Made by a program: the position numbers and the translations under genes
Notes under the pieces: model-generated
What the model was told of the DNA's origin: nothing
The model's database searches: none
What the model saw: only the letters and a program-made list of their open reading frames with translations
Assembly (NCBI GenBank): GCA_042096155.1
Contig: JBELMC010000110.1
Coordinates: 1 to 8,704, forward strand
Source of the DNA: Dinoroseobacter sp042096155
GTDB taxonomy: Bacteria; Pseudomonadota; Alphaproteobacteria; Rhodobacterales; Rhodobacteraceae
Direction: 5' to 3'
Length of the DNA: 8,704 bases
Part shown: positions 6,360-8,704 of the stretch, in pieces
How the letters are laid out: each line of letters starts with the position of its first letter
How positions within the stretch are numbered: position 1 is the stretch's first letter

Positions 6360-7061
6360 TTACTCGGCTGTGTGCGCCGAAGTGATGTCGATCGACACGC
6401 CAGGGCCCATGGAGGAGCTGACCGAGACCTTCTTCATATACGCACCTTTCGCACCTGCGGGCTTCGCTTTGGCCACAGCTTCGACAAAGGCACGGATATT
6501 TTCAGCCAGCTTTTCAGCTTCGAACGACGCTTTACCGATGCCTGCATGTACAACGCCCGCCTTTTCAGCCTTGAATTGAACCTGCCCGCCTTTGGCGTCG
6601 GTCACAGCCGCGGTGACGTCCATGGTGACCGTTCCAATCTTGGGATTCGGCATTAAGTTGCGTGGGCCAAGGACTTTGCCAAGACGACCAACGATCGGCA
6701 TCATATCCGGCGTTGCGATGCAGCGATCAAACTCGATCTTGCCGGACTGAACAGTCTCCATCAGGTCTTCAGCGCCAACAATGTCTGCACCAGCTGCAGC
6801 CGCTTCGTCGGCCTTTGGACCGCGGGCAAACACAGCCACACGAACCGTTTTACCAGTCCCGTTTGGTAGGTTGATCGTGCCCCGGACCATTTGGTCAGCA
6901 TGACGTGGATCAACGCCAAGATTCATCGCGATTTCAATTGTCTCGTCGAACTTCGCCGTCGCGCCACTTTTCACCAAAGCAACGGCCTCTTCAACGGTTA
7001 AATTCTCTTTGCCAGCAAATGCGGCCTTGGCCGCTTTGGTGCGTTTTCCAAGCTTTGCCAT
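6360..7061 (-). CDS. rplA: Ribosomal protein L1
   Basis: The 233-residue L1 protein, which binds the mobile L1 stalk of 23S rRNA and helps release E-site tRNA; in E. coli it represses the rplK-rplA message. The family core is intact, with FDRCIATPDMMPIVGRLGKV followed by the L1 signature LGPRNLMPNPKIGTVT. The start ATG at 7061-7059 is preceded by GAGGT about 7 bases upstream. It overlaps the rplK stop by one base (TAATG), so the two are almost certainly translationally coupled. It ends with tandem stops, TAA TAG, followed by a strong hairpin. Length is as expected and there are no anomalies. Confidence 0.98.
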   Translation of the reverse strand: MAKLGKRTKAAKAAFAGKENLTVEEAVALVKSGATAKFDETIEIAMNLGVDPRHADQMVRGTINLPNGTGKTVRVAVFARGPKADEAAAAGADIVGAEDLMETVQSGKIEFDRCIATPDMMPIVGRLGKVLGPRNLMPNPKIGTVTMDVTAAVTDAKGGQVQFKAEKAGVVHAGIGKASFEAEKLAENIRAFVEAVAKAKPAGAKGAYMKKVSVSSSMGPGVSIDITSAHTAE

Positions 7062-7486
7062 TATTTTACCTCGATGCCCATGGAGCGGGCAGAGCCCAGA
7101 ATAATCTTCATTGCCGATTCAACGTCATTGGCGTTGAGGTCTTTCATCTTTGCCTCTGCGATTTCTTTGACCTGAGCGGCCGTTACATGCCCCGCAACTT
7201 CGCGTGACGGCGTCTTCGCCCCAGATTGCAACTTGGCTGCTTTTTTCAGATAATAAGACGCAGGCGGCGTCTTGATATCCATCGTGAACGACTTGTCCTG
7301 ATAGTAGGAAATAACCGTCGGGCATGGCGCACCCGCTTCCATTTCCTGCGTTTTGGCATTGAACGCTTTACAGAATTCCATGATATTGATGCCGCGTTGA
7401 CCCAGCGCCGGACCAACGGGGGGGGACGGGTTCGCCTTGCCTGCGGGCACTTGCAACTTCAGCGTGCCAACCAGTTTCTTGGCCAT
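7061..7486 (-). CDS. rplK: Ribosomal protein L11
   Basis: The 141-residue L11 protein of the GTPase-associated centre, binding 23S rRNA beneath the stalk and needed for factor function and the stringent response. The N-terminal proline-rich domain shows the signature PSPPVGPALGQRGINIMEFC (about residues 20-39), the region linked to thiostrepton binding. The C-terminal rRNA-binding domain ends SARSMGIEVK. AAGGAG lies 7 bases before the ATG at 7486. A C8 run on the coding strand (plus 7418-7425) falls in the Ser-Pro-Pro codons, yet the frame is intact. The stop overlaps the rplA start by one base. It sits 101 bases after nusG with no clear terminator between. Confidence 0.98.
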   Translation of the reverse strand: MAKKLVGTLKLQVPAGKANPSPPVGPALGQRGINIMEFCKAFNAKTQEMEAGAPCPTVISYYQDKSFTMDIKTPPASYYLKKAAKLQSGAKTPSREVAGHVTAAQVKEIAEAKMKDLNANDVESAMKIILGSARSMGIEVK

Positions 7487-7587
7487 GAGGCCTCTCCTTC
7501 ATATCAACCCCTTAGGACGCGTCCCTCAGGTTTCGTTGCCGTGGTGCAGCCCGCATCTCGCGCGACGCGGCCCTCCCACGTTTTAAA
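7487..7587 (-). promoter_or_regulatory. nusG-rplK gap, possible L1-controlled leader
   Basis: A 101-base gap containing a perfect 10-base palindrome GGACGCGTCC (7515-7524) about 30 bases before rplK, and the rplK ribosome-binding site AAGGAG. In E. coli the rplK leader carries the L1 repressor site; position fits, but I could not match the L1 motif with confidence. I see no convincing promoter or T-run terminator here. Confidence 0.3.
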
Positions 7588-8121
7588 TCACCCGGTTTTT
7601 GCAACCTGTGTGAATTCCAGCTCGACCGGAGTGGCCCGGCCAAAAATACTTACCGTCACCTTGAGACGACTGTTGGCTTCGTCCACATCTTCGACCAAAC
7701 CCGAGAACCCTTCGAACGGGCCGTCGGTCACATTCACATTTTCGCCGACCTCGAACGAAATCAAACTACGTGGCGCATCCTGACCTTCTTCTACGCGGTT
7801 CAATATCGCGTTTACCTCTGAATCCCGCATCGGCATGGGCCGACCCTGAGGGCCCAGAAATCCCGTGACGCGGTTGATCGAATTGATCAGGTGATACCCG
7901 CTGTCGGTCATCTCCATCCGGACAAGCACATAACCCGGCATAAATCGGCGTTCAGCGGTCACTTTCTTGCCGCGACGCACTTCGATTACCTCCTCAGTCG
8001 GCACGAGAACTTCTTCGATCTCGTCTTCGAGGCCTTCCTCTTCCACCGAATGGCGGATTTGCTCAGCTATTTTTTTTTCGAAATTCGAAAGAACGCTGAC
8101 CGAATACCACCGTTTCGCCAT
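7588..8121 (-). CDS. nusG: Transcription elongation and antitermination factor NusG
   Basis: NusG, 177 residues, binds the RNA polymerase clamp and links it to Rho or to ribosomal protein S10. The N-terminal NGN domain begins AKRWYSVSV and includes RRFMPGYVLVRM (about 58-69) and INRVTGFLG. The C-terminal KOW domain is about residues 120-175 with VTDGPFEGFSGLV and the family ending RATPVELEFTQV. I chose ATG at 8121 because relatives begin MAKRWY and AAGGTG lies 9 bases upstream; an in-frame GTG at 8133 would add four residues but has no ribosome site. Codons 15-18 contain an A9 run (plus 8070-8078). It is separated from secE by a probable terminator, so it may have its own promoter. Confidence 0.97.
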   Translation of the reverse strand: MAKRWYSVSVLSNFEKKIAEQIRHSVEEEGLEDEIEEVLVPTEEVIEVRRGKKVTAERRFMPGYVLVRMEMTDSGYHLINSINRVTGFLGPQGRPMPMRDSEVNAILNRVEEGQDAPRSLISFEVGENVNVTDGPFEGFSGLVEDVDEANSRLKVTVSIFGRATPVELEFTQVAKTG

Positions 8122-8196
8122 CTTGCTCGTCACCTTGTCTGCGGACCTTAGGGCCCAAATTCCAACAGTTTTTCAACTGCCTGATGAATTGCTTGT

Positions 8197-8233
8197 AAAC
8201 AAAAAACAGCGTGCCATCCGAATCGGGGCACGC
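8197..8233 (-). terminator. Probable intrinsic terminator between secE and nusG
   Basis: On the minus strand a perfect 7-bp stem GCGTGCC/GGCACGC (8233-8227 with 8215-8209) encloses an inner CCG/CGG stem, which stacks with only an AT bulge, and is followed at once by TGTTTTTTGTTT. This is the only hairpin in the window with a real T-run. It lies 82 bases after the secE stop and 76 or more bases before nusG. Confidence 0.75.
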
Positions 8234-8240
8234 AATCTCG

Positions 8241-8284
8241 CTTGAACAAGTAGCGCCTTAGCTGCCAAAGCCCAATTGTTCAAG
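8241..8284 (-). repeat. 9-bp inverted repeat upstream of the terminator
   Basis: CTTGAACAA (8241-8249) and TTGTTCAAG (8276-8284) are perfect inverted repeats separated by 26 bases that contain a weaker GCTTT/AAGGC helix. It lies 7 bases before the probable terminator on the secE transcript. Confidence 0.5.
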
Positions 8285-8314
8285 AGGCTTAGGCGGCAAT
8301 AAACCGATACACCG

Positions 8315-8512
8315 CTAGCCGAAATAACCAAGACCGAACTGCAATCCTTGACGGATCAAAAAATCCACAAAGAAGAAAAAAATCGCTGTGATCACCGCCA
8401 TAGCGAAAACCATGATCGTGGTGGTGATCAGCTCGCGTCGTGTCGGCCACACCACCTTGGAAACTTCGGCGCGGACTTGCTGCATAAATTGAAGGGGGTT
8501 GGTGATGGCCAT
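8315..8512 (-). CDS. secE: Preprotein translocase subunit SecE
   Basis: The short, single-span bacterial form of SecE, 65 residues, which clamps the two halves of SecY in the inner-membrane translocon. The conserved cytoplasmic amphipathic helix carries EVSKVVWPTRRE (about residues 16-27), followed by one membrane segment (about 29-53) with IMVFAMAVITAIFFFFVDFL. Length is typical for species lacking the extra two spans of E. coli SecE. The start ATG at 8512 is preceded by GAGGA at a rather short spacing of 4 bases. It lies directly after tRNA-Trp, a common arrangement, and before nusG. A probable terminator follows, so secE may be transcribed with the tRNA or alone. Confidence 0.97.
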   Translation of the reverse strand: MAITNPLQFMQQVRAEVSKVVWPTRRELITTTIMVFAMAVITAIFFFFVDFLIRQGLQFGLGYFG

Positions 8513-8538
8513 GATGTCCTCACGATAAGCATAACGCG

Positions 8539-8567
8539 CAGATACAGACGGTTTAGAGAAAGTTCAA
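8539..8567 (-). promoter_or_regulatory. Weak promoter candidate for secE
   Basis: TTGAAC (8567-8562), 17 bases, then TATCTG (8544-8539) on the minus strand. Each hexamer is only a partial match to the housekeeping consensus. A TTGACG box at 8588-8583 is a better -35 but has a poor -10. Co-transcription with the tRNA is an equally good explanation. Confidence 0.22.
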
Positions 8568-8649
8568 GAGCACGCCTGCACACGTCAAAGCAACGATCAG
8601 AACCACTGAGATTTGGATCGCACGCAAAGCGCTTTCGTATGAAATGGCC

Positions 8650-8704
8650 TGGCAGGGGCTGAGGGACTCGAACCCACGACCCTCGGTTTTGGAGACCGAT
8701 GCTC
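8650..8704 (-). tRNA. tRNA-Trp (anticodon CCA), 5' part missing
   Basis: The minus strand shows the 3' two-thirds of a tRNA, cut by the window edge within the D-arm. The anticodon loop TCTCCAAAA carries CCA (8692-8690) between CGG and CCG stem strands, the T-arm has GGTTCGAGTCC, and the acceptor strand GCCCCT is followed by G and an encoded CCA ending at 8650. It closely resembles E. coli tRNA-Trp, and tRNA-Trp immediately before secE is common in proteobacteria. Confidence 0.95.

Noticed and set aside
8122..8133. Upstream GTG start for nusG adding MTSK
   Set aside because: No ribosome-binding site ahead of it, the GTG overlaps the AAGGTG used by the ATG at 8121, and relatives begin MAKRWY.
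1..8704. Mobile elements, CRISPR arrays, phage genes or foreign islands
   Set aside because: No transposase, spaced repeats or compositional break is visible; the block is conserved core genome throughout.

Overview
The window reads almost entirely on the minus strand. It is the classic bacterial tRNA-Trp / secE / nusG / rplK / rplA / rplJ / rplL / rpoB / rpoC block, i.e. the translocon subunit SecE, the elongation factor NusG, the ribosomal stalk proteins L11, L1, L10 and L7/L12, and the two large RNA polymerase subunits. Protein sequences (RpoB of 1378 residues starting MAQ, RpoC starting MNQELTNNPFNP, NusG starting MAKRWYSVSVLSNFEKKIAEQI) match what I remember of Rhodobacterales, most likely the marine Roseobacter group. 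G+C looks to be in the mid-50s by eye, modest for that order. All standard genes look intact; rpoC and the tRNA are cut by the window edges.

Layout in transcription order (high to low coordinate): partial tRNA-Trp(CCA) 8704-8650; a 137-base gap with weak promoter candidates; secE 8512-8315; a structured gap holding a 9-bp inverted repeat and an apparent intrinsic terminator; nusG 8121-7588; rplK 7486-7061 overlapping rplA 7061-6360 by one base; a 256-base leader full of inverted repeats; rplJ 6103-5585 (GTG start); rplL 5512-5132; a gap of more than 200 bases with four strong hairpins, two of which can re-pair with each other; rpoB 4894-758; a small unrecognised gene 761-483; and rpoC from 486 running off the window.

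The least expected item is the 92-codon gene wedged between rpoB and rpoC. It overlaps rpoB by GTGA and rpoC by ATGA, has a perfect GGAGGT ribosome-binding site built from the last codons of rpoB, and encodes a one-membrane-segment protein with two cysteines. I do not recognise it. A membrane or secreted protein translationally coupled to both large RNA polymerase subunits is the best candidate here for something undescribed.

The second theme is RNA structure in the untranslated gaps: a probable terminator separating secE from nusG, an L10-type leader before rplJ with a duplicated Shine-Dalgarno neighbourhood, and an attenuator-like set of four mutually competing arms between rplL and rpoB without a U-tract. 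All structures were found by hand pairing and none has been folded or compared computationally.
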